Shown here piece after piece: positions 9,636-19,654 of a stretch of DNA of 64,000 nucleotides; positions within the stretch are counted from its first letter, which is position 1, and the number at the start of each line of letters is the position of its first letter. The notes beneath the pieces are model-generated. The model was not told where the DNA came from and made no database searches. It saw only the letters and a list, made by a program, of their open reading frames with translations. The position numbers and the translations under genes were made by a program. Where the stretch lies: NCBI RefSeq assembly GCF_001886185.1, contig NZ_JXLA01000004.1, positions 98,392 to 162,391 of the forward strand. The letters are read 5' to 3'. This DNA is from Enterococcus raffinosus. GTDB lineage: Bacteria; Bacillota; Bacilli; Lactobacillales; Enterococcaceae.

Positions 9636-9957
9636 AGTTGTTAGCCTCCTTAAATAGGCACACTCGCCCATTTTTTCTACTATAATAGTTTATCATAGCC
9701 CTATGACAAATAAAAGAAAGTTCCATTGCGATTTGCTGATAGGGCGCTGCCTGCTTGCCGCAAATTGTACCAACTTTCTTGCATCAAAACTTTTACTAAA
9801 AAATTTTTACGCTAACAGAGTATAATTTACCTGCAAATCCATAGAATGTCAATCTTTCTAAAAAAATTCACTTGCTAATCTTGCTAATCTGTGCTATTTT
9901 ATTTTAGTATGAGCCAAAGAAGCGCTCCAATATCAAGGCAAAAGGAGGAAACAACAC
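9636..9957. other. Divergent intergenic region yloU / rpmB
   Basis: 322 bases without a gene. It holds the yloU promoter candidate on the minus strand and, for rpmB on the plus strand, a TATAAT near 9823 and a direct repeat of TTGCTAATC near 9871-9888 that overlaps a TTGCTA-17-TATTTT promoter-like arrangement. A GC-richer patch at 9730-9765 shows only weak pairing. Confidence 0.5.
9682..9709 (-). promoter_or_regulatory. Promoter candidate for yloU-fakA
   Basis: On the minus strand TTGTCA (9704-9709) and TATTAT (9682-9687) are separated by 16 bases, about 45 bases before the yloU start. Confidence 0.5.
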
Positions 9958-10146
9958 ATGGCAAAAGTTTGCTATTTTACTGGTCGGAAAACAAGAAGTG
10001 CAAATAACCGTTCTCACGCTATGAACGCTACTAAACGTACTGTAAAACCTAATTTACAAAAAGTTCGCGTATTAGTGGACGGAAAACCTAAAAAAGTTTG
10101 GGTCTCAACTCGTGCTTTGAAATCTGGAAAAGTTGAGCGCGTTTAA
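9958..10146 (+). CDS. rpmB: 50S ribosomal protein L28
   Basis: Large-subunit protein of 62 residues starting [20 protein letters not shown], typical of Firmicute L28. The ATG follows AAAGGAGGAAACAACAC. It is transcribed away from yloU-fakA, the conserved neighbourhood in Enterococcus and relatives, and ends in a strong intrinsic terminator 18 bases after the stop. Confidence 0.97.
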   Translation: MAKVCYFTGRKTRSANNRSHAMNATKRTVKPNLQKVRVLVDGKPKKVWVSTRALKSGKVERV

Positions 10147-10163
10147 TATTATCCAACTAAGTC

Positions 10164-10192
10164 AAACCGTTCAATTCTGAACGGTTTTTTTT
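10164..10192 (+). terminator. Terminator after rpmB
   Basis: Stem 10164-10173 with 10178-10187, ten perfect pairs with a four-base loop, followed by a T-run. Confidence 0.9.
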
Positions 10193-10229
10193 GACAGTTT
10201 TCTATTTTACATATTTTGAATAAGAATTG

Positions 10230-10257
10230 CGGGTCGATCGTATCGGCTCGTTTTTTT
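10230..10257 (+). terminator. Second intrinsic terminator, no gene between
   Basis: Stem 10230-10237 with 10243-10250, eight pairs of which two are G-U, followed by seven T. It lies about 40 bases after the rpmB terminator and before yfhO, so it is either a back-up terminator or ends a short transcript. Confidence 0.65.
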
Positions 10258-10392
10258 ATTTCTCATTTTGAATAGACACTTCTCCACACAAATTTCAAAT
10301 CTTTGCTTGAGTTTCATAGCTCTTTCACAATATTTTGCTGCGTTTATGGTAAAATTTGGATAGTCTGTTGAAAGAAGTTTGGTGATTTTTAT

Positions 10393-12990
10393 ATGAAAAA
10401 CTATCTTAAAGAAAACCGTTGGTATTTATTAGCCAGCTTTTTCCTGCCGCTCACCCTCATGGTGATCGTCTATCTAACGATTGGTATCTATCCTGGATCA
10501 AGTCGTAGTGTTTTAGCCAGTGATGCCTTCTCCCAATTTTCAAATTTTCACGCAAGTTTTCGAAATATGCTTTTAGGTAAGCAAGGCCTTTTTTATACTT
10601 GGAATGCCTCTATGGGGCTGAATTATCTGTCATTAGTTTCCTACTACCTCGGCGGATTTTTTACACCGTTGGTTATTTTCTTTCCAAATCAAATGATGCC
10701 GGATGCTCTGTATTTCTTAACTCTGATCAAAATTGGCTCCGCGGGACTAGCCTTTTGGTTTTACGCCAAGGGGAGTTTTAAATTGCCCGACTGGTCTCGT
10801 GTAGCACTGAGTGTCACCTATGCTCTGATGTCCTTTGCTATTGCGCATTCTGAAATCATCATGTGGCTGGATGCCTTTATTTATCTACCATTGATTATTT
10901 TAGGAATCAATCGTGTGATGGATTTGAAAAAGCCGACTGTACTGTTTGTCTCCTATTTAATGTTGTTTCTAACGAGCTTTTATATGGGATTTATGATTGG
11001 TGTTTTTTCAGTTCTTTACTTTATTGCACGTTTGATCACCAATTGGAAGCTGTATAAAAAAAGCATTATTCCCTATGGAGCCACTTCGTTATTAGCCGGT
11101 TTTGCTTCAATGATTGTAATTCTACCCTCAATCCTTGATTTACGGACAAATGGTGAAGAACTAACGCAAATCACTACCTTTAAAACGGAAGCGACAAGCT
11201 GGTGGGATTTTATTGCAAAAAATTTGATTGGCTCCTACGATACAACGAAATACGGTTCGATTCCATTTATATATATCGGTCTATTACCATTAGCTCTGTG
11301 TTTGTTTTTCTTTATCTGCAAAAAGATTCCTTGGAAAAATAAACTTGCTTATGGTGTGATTGGTGCAATCCTGATTGCAAGTTTTTATATTCAGCCAATG
11401 AATTTATTTTGGCATGGGATGCATGCGCCAAACATGTTCTTATTCCGTTACGCGTATTTACTTTCATTTTTAGTGATCACACTAGCGGCGTGGGGCTGGG
11501 AAAAGTTAGACCGAGAGAATATTTTGCAACTGGTAGCTTCCTGTCTGCTGCTAATCGCACTCTTTGCCATTTTCTGGGGAATGAAGGGCAAAGATTACGA
11601 CTACCTTAAAAATATTTCACTTTACATCACATTAGGCTTTTTAGCGGTATATGCGTTGATCTTTACCGCCCACCATTTTAATAAGATTCCGTTCAAGGCA
11701 CTCAGCATTTTACTTTTATTACTGATGTCTACAGAAGCCTTTATTAATAGTGACTTTATGGTACGTGGCGTGTTGAAAGATTGGAACTATGCTTCTCGCA
11801 GCCTCTATACTGAGCCCTATCCTTCGATCAAAGCATTAGTTGATAAAACCAAGAGTGATAACGACACGTTTTATCGAATGGAGAACCTTGACCCCGTTTC
11901 CTCTAACGATGCCTTTAATTATGGCTATAGCGGTGTCAGCATGTTCTCTTCAATTCGTAATCGACACTCTTCTGGTTATATGGATCAATTAGGATTTCGT
12001 TCAAGAGGCACAAGTCTAAACATTCGTTATCAAAATAATACATTGCTAGCTGATGCCTTCACAGGGATTAAATACAATATAGCGAAAACGAAAGACTTAA
12101 ATAAATATGGATTCACGAAAACGCAAAGCGTTGGCGAGTATAATCTTTTTGAAAATAATAACGCCTTGCCATTAGCTTTTACGGCTCCAACAAGTATTGA
12201 TAAATTAAAGGCCTTGCCAAATGATAACCTTGGCACGCAGACACAATTATTCAACGCATTGTCGCAAGAACAATTTCAGTATTATCAATTTCTGCCTATC
12301 ACACAAATAGACACAAAAAATGCCAATGTTACTAACGCTGGCAATATTACAACAATTACTGAAAAACAAGGAAATGTAGCGAAAGATGTCACCTGGAAAG
12401 TACAGGTCCCAGCAAACACTCAAGCCTACTTAAGTCTCTATCCTTACGATTTTGCTGAGCTAGAAAGTTCGACCGCTACCGTTACAGCAAACGGACAAAC
12501 ACGCCAAGCGCAAATCGGAATCAGCGGACAATATTATGATTTAGGTTACTATGAAAAAGCAACAACAGTTACCTTCACCGCAAGTTTTTATGGTACAAAA
12601 TCGATCAGCTTCCAAAACCCGCAAGTCTTAGCATTAGACACCGTAGCCTATCAATTAGCTGTCGATAAGATCAAAGAAAATGGTGTAGACATGCAAGTCG
12701 GCAAACATAGTGCTGAAGGAACAGTAGACACGAAAGAAGCCAAGACTTTAATTACAACGATTCCTTACGATGAAGGGTGGACTGCCAAAATCGATGGAAA
12801 AAAAGTGGAGACAAAAGCCTTCCAAAACGCCTTTGTCAGTATTCGCGTCCCAAAAGGCAAGCACAAAGTAACCTTTAGTTACCTGCCTAAAGGATTCATC
12901 GCTGGTGCATGTTCTTTTGTAATTGCTATTGGTATGTTCATTCTTTATCTAAGAGTACTTAAACCCAAAAAAATACATCGTCATTCTTAG
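10393..12990 (+). CDS. YfhO family membrane protein (probable GT-C glycosyltransferase)
   Basis: Large membrane protein of 865 residues. About a dozen hydrophobic segments fill residues 10-460; a large extracytoplasmic C-terminal region follows (about 470-830, ending in the family-type IPYDEGWTAKIDGK and VSIRVPKGKHKV), then one last membrane segment. From established knowledge, YfhO proteins are GT-C fold enzymes implicated in transferring lipid-linked sugars to teichoic acid in Bacillus and Listeria relatives; the substrate here cannot be read from sequence. The ribosome binding site is weak (GGTGA). It stands alone, between the rpmB terminators and a bidirectional terminator shared with truA. 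Confidence 0.9.
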   Translation: MKNYLKENRWYLLASFFLPLTLMVIVYLTIGIYPGSSRSVLASDAFSQFSNFHASFRNMLLGKQGLFYTWNASMGLNYLSLVSYYLGGFFTPLVIFFPNQMMPDALYFLTLIKIGSAGLAFWFYAKGSFKLPDWSRVALSVTYALMSFAIAHSEIIMWLDAFIYLPLIILGINRVMDLKKPTVLFVSYLMLFLTSFYMGFMIGVFSVLYFIARLITNWKLYKKSIIPYGATSLLAGFASMIVILPSILDLRTNGEELTQITTFKTEATSWWDFIAKNLIGSYDTTKYGSIPFIYIGLLPLALCLFFFICKKIPWKNKLAYGVIGAILIASFYIQPMNLFWHGMHAPNMFLFRYAYLLSFLVITLAAWGWEKLDRENILQLVASCLLLIALFAIFWGMKGKDYDYLKNISLYITLGFLAVYALIFTAHHFNKIPFKALSILLLLLMSTEAFINSDFMVRGVLKDWNYASRSLYTEPYPSIKALVDKTKSDNDTFYRMENLDPVSSNDAFNYGYSGVSMFSSIRNRHSSGYMDQLGFRSRGTSLNIRYQNNTLLADAFTGIKYNIAKTKDLNKYGFTKTQSVGEYNLFENNNALPLAFTAPTSIDKLKALPNDNLGTQTQLFNALSQEQFQYYQFLPITQIDTKNANVTNAGNITTITEKQGNVAKDVTWKVQVPANTQAYLSLYPYDFAELESSTATVTANGQTRQAQIGISGQYYDLGYYEKATTVTFTASFYGTKSISFQNPQVLALDTVAYQLAVDKIKENGVDMQVGKHSAEGTVDTKEAKTLITTIPYDEGWTAKIDGKKVETKAFQNAFVSIRVPKGKHKVTFSYLPKGFIAGACSFVIAIGMFILYLRVLKPKKIHRHS

Positions 12991-13000
12991 TAAAGACCGT

Positions 13001-13048
13001 AAAAAAAGATCAAACAATCTGAGTCTTCAGTTGTTTGATCCTTTTTTT
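13001..13048. terminator. Bidirectional terminator between yfhO and truA
   Basis: Stem 13008-13017 with 13031-13040, ten perfect pairs, flanked by seven A on the left and seven T on the right, so it works for both converging genes. Confidence 0.9.
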
Positions 13049-13793
13049 ATTTATATTTGACTTCTGCAAGATACAATCCTTCTGGATGCGCTGTTGGTCC
13101 GGCAGCGTTCCGATCCATCGCTGAAAGAATCTCTGGAATTCCGTCTGCAGGAATACGCCCATTTCCAATCTTTAACAGAGTTCCCACCAAAATTCGGATC
13201 ATCTTGTACAAAAAGCCGTTTCCACGAAAAATGAAAGTCAGTTCTGTTCCTGCTGCATTCACCTCAAGGTCTGCTTGGTAAATCGTCCGAACTTTATCTT
13301 CAATCGCTCCACCTGTCGCACAAAATGAAGTGAAATCATGAGTTCCCAATAAATCCGGCAATGCTCGGCGAACCAAATCCAAATCTAAAGGATACGGATA
13401 ATACGCAGCATAGTGGCGCCGAAAAGGGCTCCGTGGCTTAGCAATTTGAACTTTAAAATGGTAGGTTTTCTCTACAACGTGATAACGTGCATGAAAATCA
13501 TCAGCCACAACCTCAACTGAGGAAACCGCAATATCCTCGGGGGTTTGTGTATCCAACGCAAACCGCATACGTTCTAGCGGCCGTTCCTGCGGATAATCAA
13601 AATGAATGACTTGTCCAATCGCATGGACTCCAGCATCTGTCCGACCTGAACCAAAAATTGTTACAGGTATTCCATTGTTCATTTTCTGTAACGTTTTTTC
13701 TACTTCTTCTTGTACTGTTCGACCATTGGGTTGTCGCTGAAATCCGTTAAAATTTGTTCCATCATAGGCAATCACTGCCTTATATCTAACCAT
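13047..13793 (-). CDS. truA: tRNA pseudouridine(38-40) synthase TruA
   Basis: Makes pseudouridine at positions 38-40 in the tRNA anticodon arm. The 248-residue protein starts MVRYKAVIAYDGTNFNGFQ; the catalytic aspartate lies in GSGRTDAGVHA near residues 48-58, and RGNGFLYKMIRILVGTLL near the C-terminus is typical. The ATG follows AAGGAG with seven bases between. It is placed downstream of the ecf genes as in many Firmicutes, here separated from ecfT by a broken SAP-domain gene. Confidence 0.96.
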   Translation of the reverse strand: MVRYKAVIAYDGTNFNGFQRQPNGRTVQEEVEKTLQKMNNGIPVTIFGSGRTDAGVHAIGQVIHFDYPQERPLERMRFALDTQTPEDIAVSSVEVVADDFHARYHVVEKTYHFKVQIAKPRSPFRRHYAAYYPYPLDLDLVRRALPDLLGTHDFTSFCATGGAIEDKVRTIYQADLEVNAAGTELTFIFRGNGFLYKMIRILVGTLLKIGNGRIPADGIPEILSAMDRNAAGPTAHPEGLYLAEVKYK

Positions 13794-13890
13794 CCTAATT
13801 CTCCTTTTAAAAACAAACGAATCTTAATTTAATATCTCTTAAATTAAACATAGAGGGATATTCTTAACCGGAGTCATTATAACAGCTTTT

Positions 13891-14463
13891 TTATCGGGAT
13901 TCCAACACACTTAAATCTGAAACATCGTACTTATTGCTGCCTGGCAATGCTTTTTTATGCTTCCAACATACGATCGCTTCTTGTAATGATCGATCCTTGT
14001 TCGCTATAAAGAAATCACGGATATAAGTATTGTATTCAAATTGCGCATCAATTTTTTCAGGCTTCTTCACTGCAATATCAGGATACATCAGAACCGCTTC
14101 ACGATAAGTCTTTCCTGGGTTAGATTTCAGCCATTTTTGAAAGGCTACTTTAAAACGAAAAGACTCGCCGAGTTCTTGTTTAAAAAAGGCACGATGCTTC
14201 TCAGAAAAAATAATATTCTCTTCGATTAAACTCTCCAGTATTAATTCTTCCGTACGTGCAATTTTTGTTGGTTTCTTTTTAGGAACTAGCTTTTTCCCCG
14301 TGCGCAAAAAGTTTGCAATTCGTTGGTTCAACTCCGCTTTACTACCTGATTTTGCCAAACCATGAGCTTGACAAAAGGCTTGCAGTTCTTCTTATAAATA
14401 ATAATATTCGCTAAATGTTTCTACCTTCATCCCTGCGTGTAAATCTGGTCGCTTTTCAGCCAT
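13891..14463 (-). pseudogene. SAP-domain / DUF6434 protein interrupted by an in-frame TAA
   Basis: An ATG at 14461-14463, five bases after AAAGGA, opens a frame reading MAEKRPDLHAGMKVETF and then EYYYL before a TAA at 14392-14394 (codon 24). The same frame continues at once with EELQAFCQAHGLAKSGSKAEL and stays open to 13891. Together the parts give a complete protein of about 190 residues: a SAP-like N-terminal part (helix, then GLAKSGSKAELNQRI) and a DUF6434-like C-terminal part with YNTYIRDFF and CWKHKKALPG. In relatives the position of the stop is usually a charged residue in a YYWLKEEL-type stretch, recalled rather than searched. Without the 5' part, a TTG at 14356-14358 could start a 155-residue product, but no good ribosome site precedes it. 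Nonsense mutation or sequencing error; function unknown. Confidence 0.85.
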
Positions 14464-14533
14464 CTTATTCCTTTATTCATCCTAACATAAAAACTACAAA
14501 ATAATCTCTGTGCATTCGAACTAATTGGCGTAC

Positions 14534-14560
14534 AAAAAAAGCTTGGATTTCTCCAAGCTT
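14534..14560 (-). terminator. Terminator at the end of ecfT
   Basis: Stem 14539-14547 with 14552-14560 (nine perfect pairs, four-base loop) and a T-run on the minus strand. It overlaps the ecfT stop codon and separates the ecf genes from the SAP-domain pseudogene. Confidence 0.85.
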
Positions 14561-15356
14561 AGCTGCGTAAAAATATTAAAAGAATTGTTGCTATCCCAAA
14601 AACAACAAGGACAATCGTATCTCGTGATGCCCATTGTAATTTACGATATTTACTACGTCCTTCACCACCACGATACCCACGGGCCTCCATCGCAGTCGCC
14701 AAATCTTCCGCACGATTAAAGCTGCTAACAAACAACGGTATCAATAGAGGCACGATTGCTTTAACCTTTTGGATCAAATTGCCATCATTAAAATCAACGC
14801 CGCGAGCACGTTGCGCGTTCATTATTTTTTCCGTTTCATCCATCAATGTAGGAACAAACCGCAGAGCAATCGACAGCATCAAAGCAATCTCATGAACTGG
14901 TAAATGGAATCTTTTTAACGGATTCAACAAAGATTCAATTGCATCGGACATTGACAATGGCGGTGTCGTTAAAGTCAACAATGTTGACATAAAGATGATC
15001 AACACAAAACGGCAAAAGATAAATAGTCCGTTTTGAATCCCGTAGGAGGAAAGACTAAATACTCCCCATGACCAATACAAAGTTCCACCGCGTGTAAACA
15101 ACATTTGCAATGCTACAGTAAAGATGATCAACCAAATCAAGGGTCTAACACCCTTTAAAAAGAAGTTTATATTTATTTTTGACAAAAAGACTGCGAATAA
15201 TGTGAACACCCCTAAAAATACGTAGCTTTGCCAATTATTCGCTAAAAAAATAATCCCAATAAAATAGAAACTCGCAACTAATTTAGCCCGTGGATCCAGA
15301 CGATGAATCAAGGAATCCCCCGGAATATAGCGGCCAAAGATCAATTTATTCATCAT
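14559..15356 (-). CDS. ecfT: Energy-coupling factor transporter transmembrane protein EcfT
   Basis: Membrane coupling subunit of group II ECF transporters, which take up vitamins and other micronutrients through exchangeable S components. 265 residues with about five to six membrane segments; the cytoplasmic coupling helices carry AQRARGVDF and AMEARGYRG, the two Ala-Arg-Gly motifs that contact the ATPases. It starts inside the end of ecfA2 (11-base overlap), with AGGAGG eight bases before the first ATG, pointing to translational coupling. No S component is encoded beside it, as expected for a shared module. Confidence 0.95.
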   Translation of the reverse strand: MMNKLIFGRYIPGDSLIHRLDPRAKLVASFYFIGIIFLANNWQSYVFLGVFTLFAVFLSKININFFLKGVRPLIWLIIFTVALQMLFTRGGTLYWSWGVFSLSSYGIQNGLFIFCRFVLIIFMSTLLTLTTPPLSMSDAIESLLNPLKRFHLPVHEIALMLSIALRFVPTLMDETEKIMNAQRARGVDFNDGNLIQKVKAIVPLLIPLFVSSFNRAEDLATAMEARGYRGGEGRSKYRKLQWASRDTIVLVVFGIATILLIFLRS

Positions 15357-16215
15357 GAGCAGGACCTCCTGCTTGTTTAACGATCCAATCAGCCAATTCG
15401 TTTTCTGTTAATGGTAATTCACTAAAGGCAGCCCCGCGTGCTTGCATCTTTTCAGCAAAAGCACTTGCCTGAGGGACGCCTAATTGCTTTTCTTTTAGCC
15501 ATGCAACATCAGCAAAGACTGACTGAGGAGTCCCATGTTTTACCACATGGCCCTTTTCTAAAACATAAACATAATCAGCAAAATTGGCAACATCATCCAT
15601 TAAATGAGTGACCAAAACGATCGTCATATTTTTTTCCCGATGCAACCGCAAAAACATTTCCATCATTTCTTTACGTCCAAGCGGATCTAAGCCTGCTGTT
15701 GGCTCGTCTAAGACTAATATTTCAGGTTCCATGGCTAACACCCCTGCAATCGCAACACGTCGCATCTGCCCTCCTGAGAGCTCAAAAGGAGATCGCTCAA
15801 GATATTCTTCATCCAAGCCAACTAATTTCAAATTTTCCTTTGCTAAAACGAAAGCTTCTTCATCACTAGCACCAAAATTCTTCGGTCCAAAGGCAATATC
15901 TTTTGCCACCGTCTCTTCGAATAATTGAGCTTCCGGAAATTGAAAGACAATTCCTACTTTTTTCCGAACAGGCTTCAAATTCTTATTATCTGTAGTCGGT
16001 GTAATCATCCGATCACCAATTTTCACTTGCCCTTCAGTTGGTTTTAATAACGCATTCAAATGCTGAAGTAAAGTGGATTTTCCACTACCAGTATGTCCCA
16101 CTAATGCAGTATATGACCCTTCTTTAATAGATAGATCAATATCATAAAGTGCTCGTTGTTCAAAGGGCGTATTCGGTTGATAAACGTAGCTTACTTTTTC
16201 AAAACGGATGTCCAT
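15346..16215 (-). CDS. ecfA2: Energy-coupling factor ATP-binding protein EcfA2
   Basis: Second ABC ATPase of the ECF module, pairing with EcfA1 on EcfT. 289 residues with Walker [10 protein letters not shown] at about 39-47, signature LSGGQMRR near 145-152 and Walker [11 protein letters not shown]. It overlaps ecfA1 upstream by 25 bases and ecfT downstream by 11 bases, so all three are translated from one message. Confidence 0.95.
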   Translation of the reverse strand: MDIRFEKVSYVYQPNTPFEQRALYDIDLSIKEGSYTALVGHTGSGKSTLLQHLNALLKPTEGQVKIGDRMITPTTDNKNLKPVRKKVGIVFQFPEAQLFEETVAKDIAFGPKNFGASDEEAFVLAKENLKLVGLDEEYLERSPFELSGGQMRRVAIAGVLAMEPEILVLDEPTAGLDPLGRKEMMEMFLRLHREKNMTIVLVTHLMDDVANFADYVYVLEKGHVVKHGTPQSVFADVAWLKEKQLGVPQASAFAEKMQARGAAFSELPLTENELADWIVKQAGGPAHDE

Positions 16216-17027
16216 AACCAGTCCATCATCCCTTCTTCATCTAAATAATTCAACGGCACCTTTACACCACGGGCTTTTAATGCAGCCTTTAATTTTTCAG
16301 GAAACGGCAAATCTAATCCCAACGAAACTAACTCAGGTCCTGCAGAAAAAATTTCTTCAGGGGTCCCCTCTTGATATAGTTTGCCTTCTCTCATTACTAG
16401 AATTCGATTGGCGCTGGCTGCTTCGTCAATATCATGAGTGATTGATATGACTGTTAAATCACTTTCCTCTTTAATCTTACGAATTGTCGCAATAACATCA
16501 TCTCTACCCTCAGGATCTAACATGCTAGTCGCTTCATCTAAAATAATAATATCCGGTCGGAGAGCAACAACACCGGCAATAGCTACTCGTTGTTTTTGTC
16601 CACCTGATAGACGTGCAGGTTCTCGTGTTGCAAAATTTTGCATTTTTACCTTTTCCAAGGCATCCTGTACACGACTTTGCATCTCGCTTCGTTCAATTCC
16701 TTGGTTTTCCAATCCAAAGGCAACGTCATCTTCTACTGTTGCTCCAACAAACTGGTTATCAGGATTTTGAAAGACCATTCCCACCATTCGACGAATATCC
16801 CATACAGATTCCTCAGACAGTTCCATTCCTCCAACAGTCACCGTTCCCTTTTGCGGTAAATGAAGACCATTGATTGCTTTGGCTAATGTAGACTTTCCTG
16901 AACCATTATGCCCAACGATAGCGATCCATTCTCCTTTGTTAATTGAAAAACTGACATCCTTCAAAGCGGGTGTCGCGTCTTCTTGATAGCTAAATTCAAT
17001 TTGATTGATTTCAATAATTGGCTTCAT
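16191..17027 (-). CDS. ecfA1: Energy-coupling factor ATP-binding protein EcfA1
   Basis: First ABC ATPase of the ECF module. 278 residues; Walker [10 protein letters not shown] at about 39-47, signature LSGGQKQR near 141-148 and Walker [10 protein letters not shown], where Ala replaces the usual Pro, common in this subunit. It follows the rplQ gene and its structured 3' region, the conserved order rplQ-ecfA1-ecfA2-ecfT-truA in Lactobacillales. Confidence 0.95.
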   Translation of the reverse strand: MKPIIEINQIEFSYQEDATPALKDVSFSINKGEWIAIVGHNGSGKSTLAKAINGLHLPQKGTVTVGGMELSEESVWDIRRMVGMVFQNPDNQFVGATVEDDVAFGLENQGIERSEMQSRVQDALEKVKMQNFATREPARLSGGQKQRVAIAGVVALRPDIIILDEATSMLDPEGRDDVIATIRKIKEESDLTVISITHDIDEAASANRILVMREGKLYQEGTPEEIFSAGPELVSLGLDLPFPEKLKAALKARGVKVPLNYLDEEGMMDWLWTSVLKK

Positions 17028-17153
17028 GGTTACACCTTCCCACTTCTTTGCAAATCTGTTCTAAGCCTAGCAAAAAAGCTACGTTTTATCAATCCTTGAT
17101 ACTCGATAAAATGCTTTTGTATACCGATCTGTCTTGACAGTATTTTTGGGTAT

Positions 17154-17276
17154 AAAAAAACACTTTATGATGAGTGCCGGCTTCCCAGTCAATCTGGGAA
17201 GCGGCGCTGAGCTAGACTCGGAGAAAATCTCCAACATCATAACACTCTAAAAGAATCATCTATAAAGTGAAGAGTG
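17154..17276 (-). ncRNA. L17 downstream element RNA (candidate)
   Basis: A structured segment directly after rplQ on the same strand. Visible pairings: 17243-17248 with 17271-17276; an outer stem 17161-17168 with 17262-17269; an alternative stem 17165-17172 with 17235-17242; a nine-pair hairpin 17180-17188 with 17194-17202; and a short GGAGA/TCTCC hairpin. On the minus strand it ends in seven T at 17154-17160, so it can also terminate transcription. From established knowledge, a conserved RNA called the L17 downstream element occurs immediately after rplQ in Lactobacillales; position and shape match, but assignment to the Rfam model was not computed. Confidence 0.75.
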
Positions 17277-17280
17277 ATTA

Positions 17281-17661
17281 TTATACAAGTTCTAAAACGA
17301 CCATAGGCGCGTTATCGCCACGACGAGGTTCAGTTTTCAAGATACGAGTGTATCCACCTTGACGTTCAGCGTAACGAGGAGCGATATCGTTGAATAATTT
17401 TTGTAATGCAGATTCAACAACGATTGCTTCGTTTTCTTCACGAACATCAGCGACTTCATTACGTACAAAGCTAGCAGCTTGACGACGTGCATGAAGATCC
17501 CCGCGTTTTCCTAAGGTAATCATCTTTTCAGCAGTTGAACGAACTTCCTTCGCACGAGCTTCAGTCGTAACGATGCGTTCGTTGATAATTAAGTCAGTTG
17601 TTAAGTCACGCAACATCGCTTTACGTTGGCTAGATGTGCGTCCTAATTTACGGTAACTCAC
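17281..17661 (-). CDS. rplQ: 50S ribosomal protein L17
   Basis: Large-subunit protein near the exit tunnel. 126 residues starting [20 protein letters not shown] and ending in [12 protein letters not shown], standard length for Firmicutes. It is the last gene of the superoperon, 28 bases after rpoA, with its ribosome site (GGAGG) inside that gap. Confidence 0.98.
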   Translation of the reverse strand: MSYRKLGRTSSQRKAMLRDLTTDLIINERIVTTEARAKEVRSTAEKMITLGKRGDLHARRQAASFVRNEVADVREENEAIVVESALQKLFNDIAPRYAERQGGYTRILKTEPRRGDNAPMVVLELV

Positions 17662-17688
17662 GTAGGTTTCCCTCCTTTGTAAACAATA

Positions 17689-18627
17689 TTAATCGTCTTT
17701 ACGTAATCCTAAACCAAGATCATGCAATTTAGCTTTCACTTCTTCAAGTGATTTACGACCCAAATTACGAACTTTGATCATTTCAGGTTCAGACTTATTC
17801 GTTAATTCTTGAACCGTATTAATTCCAGCACGTTTCAAGCAATTGTACGAACGTACAGACAAGTCTAGTTCTTCGATGGTCATTTCTAACATTTTTTCTT
17901 TTTGCGTTTCTTCTTTTTCAACCATGATTTCAGCGTTTTTCGCTTCATCAGTAAGATTTACAAAAATATCTAAATGTTCAGTCAAAATTTTCGCTGCAAG
18001 ACTCAATGCTTCTTGAGCAATGATTGATCCATCAGTCCAAATTTCCATCGTTAATTTATCGAAGTCATCACGACGGCCAACACGTGTATTTTCAACTTGG
18101 TAGTTTACTTTACGTACTGGTGTGTAAATAGAATCGACTGGAAGGACACCAATTGGCATGTCTTCCTTTTTATTTTCGTCTGCTTGAACATAGCCTCGAC
18201 CAGGTTTTACTGTTAAGCGAGCATGGAATGTCGCTCCTTCAGCAACAGTACAAATGTACATATCTTTATTCAAGATTTCAACGTCACTGTCAACAATAAT
18301 ATCGCCGGCAGTTACCGTAGCTGGTCCAGTAATATCGATCTCAAGGGTTTTTTCTTCTTCAGCGAATAATTTCAAAGCCAAACCTTTGATATTCAAGATG
18401 ATTTGTACAACGTCTTCTCTTACACCTTTGATGGTTGAAAATTCGTGTAACACCCCATCGATTTGAATATTGGTAATGGCAGCGCCTGGTAAAGAAGAAA
18501 GTAGAATACGACGTAGAGAATTACCTAAAGTAGTTCCATAACCTCTTTCCAAAGGTTCAACAACGAACTTGCCATAATCTCTGTCTTCATCAATTTTTGT
18601 GATTCTTGGTTTTTCGAATTCAATCAT
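17689..18627 (-). CDS. rpoA: DNA-directed RNA polymerase subunit alpha
   Basis: Scaffold subunit of RNA polymerase. 312 residues: N-terminal dimerisation domain (about 1-230) with [21 protein letters not shown] cut here to its key part [12 protein letters not shown], a linker, and the C-terminal domain that contacts UP elements (about 245-310) with [11 protein letters not shown] and [11 protein letters not shown]. It sits between rpsK and rplQ in the usual alpha operon order. Confidence 0.98.
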   Translation of the reverse strand: MIEFEKPRITKIDEDRDYGKFVVEPLERGYGTTLGNSLRRILLSSLPGAAITNIQIDGVLHEFSTIKGVREDVVQIILNIKGLALKLFAEEEKTLEIDITGPATVTAGDIIVDSDVEILNKDMYICTVAEGATFHARLTVKPGRGYVQADENKKEDMPIGVLPVDSIYTPVRKVNYQVENTRVGRRDDFDKLTMEIWTDGSIIAQEALSLAAKILTEHLDIFVNLTDEAKNAEIMVEKEETQKEKMLEMTIEELDLSVRSYNCLKRAGINTVQELTNKSEPEMIKVRNLGRKSLEEVKAKLHDLGLGLRKDD

Positions 18628-18706
18628 TCTTGTCTTTTACCCCTTTCAAAACGAAAAGTGTCTTGTTCAATGACGTTCCTGTAAAACTCATAGAGTGGGG
18701 CACTCA

Positions 18707-19096
18707 TTAAACACGACGGCGTTTTGGAGGGCGGCATCCATTATGAGGTACTGGAGTCACGTCACGAATTGCAGTTACTTCTAAACCAGTTGCTTGCAAT
18801 GAACGAATCGCTGCTTCACGACCAGAACCAGGTCCTTTAACAGTTACTTCAACACTTTTCAATCCATGTTCCATTGCAGCTTTTGTTGCAGTTTCAGCAG
18901 CCATTTGAGCAGCGAAAGGAGTTGATTTTTTACTACCTTTGAACCCTAATGCACCTGCAGATGACCATGCTAAAGCATTTCCGCTTGCATCAGTAATCAT
19001 GACGATTGTGTTATTGAAAGTCGAATGAATATGAGCAATACCAGTTTCGATATTCTTCTTCACACGACGTTTACGGTTGACTTTCTTTGCTACCAT
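18707..19096 (-). CDS. rpsK: 30S ribosomal protein S11
   Basis: Small-subunit platform protein near the E site. 129 residues with [18 protein letters not shown] near the start and the C-terminal [13 protein letters not shown]. The ATG follows AAGGAGGTTTAAATCTTC. It lies 24 bases downstream of rpsM. Confidence 0.98.
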   Translation of the reverse strand: MVAKKVNRKRRVKKNIETGIAHIHSTFNNTIVMITDASGNALAWSSAGALGFKGSKKSTPFAAQMAAETATKAAMEHGLKSVEVTVKGPGSGREAAIRSLQATGLEVTAIRDVTPVPHNGCRPPKRRRV

Positions 19097-19120
19097 GAAG
19101 ATTTAAACCTCCTTCACTAA

Positions 19121-19486
19121 TTATTTTTTCTTGCCGGCAATAGCGCGAGCTGGGCCTTTACGAGTACGAGCGTTGTTCTTAGTGTTTTGTCCACGTGTAG
19201 GCAAGCCACGACGATGACGGATTCCACGGTAAGAACCGATTTCCATCAAACGTTTGATGTTTAAGTTAGTTTCACGACGAAGATCGCCTTCAACTTTTAA
19301 TTTATCAACTTCAGCACGGATAGCGTCTGTTTGTTCGTTGGTTAAATCACGTACACGAACGTCTTCAGAAACGCCTGCATCGGCTAAAATTTGTTTCGCT
19401 GTAGTATTTCCAATACCGTAAATATAAGTAAGTGAAATTACCACGCGTTTATCACGAGGAATATCTACTCCTGCAATACGAGCCAT
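19121..19486 (-). CDS. rpsM: 30S ribosomal protein S13
   Basis: Small-subunit head protein contacting the P-site tRNA and bridging to L5. 121 residues starting [15 protein letters not shown], with the conserved [13 protein letters not shown] and the basic tail ending GKKK. GGAGGTG precedes the ATG. Confidence 0.98.
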   Translation of the reverse strand: MARIAGVDIPRDKRVVISLTYIYGIGNTTAKQILADAGVSEDVRVRDLTNEQTDAIRAEVDKLKVEGDLRRETNLNIKRLMEIGSYRGIRHRRGLPTRGQNTKNNARTRKGPARAIAGKKK

Positions 19487-19504
19487 ACTTAATTACACCT
19501 CCAA

Positions 19505-19621
19505 TTATCCTTGACGTTGTTTATGTTTTGGGTTTGCTGGGCAAATCACCATAACACGTCCATTACGACGAATTACTTTACAATGTTCACACATTGGTTT
19601 TACTGATGGTCTTACTTTCAT
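19505..19621 (-). CDS. rpmJ: 50S ribosomal protein L36
   Basis: Short gene of 38 residues, [15 protein letters not shown] at the start and PKHKQRQG at the end. Zinc ligands are visible at Cys11, Cys14, Cys27 and His33, so this is the zinc-binding form. It lies between infA and rpsM and is preceded by AGGAGG. Confidence 0.96.
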   Translation of the reverse strand: MKVRPSVKPMCEHCKVIRRNGRVMVICPANPKHKQRQG

Positions 19622-19654
19622 GATTATACCTCCTGAAGTTTTACGGAGTACAAC

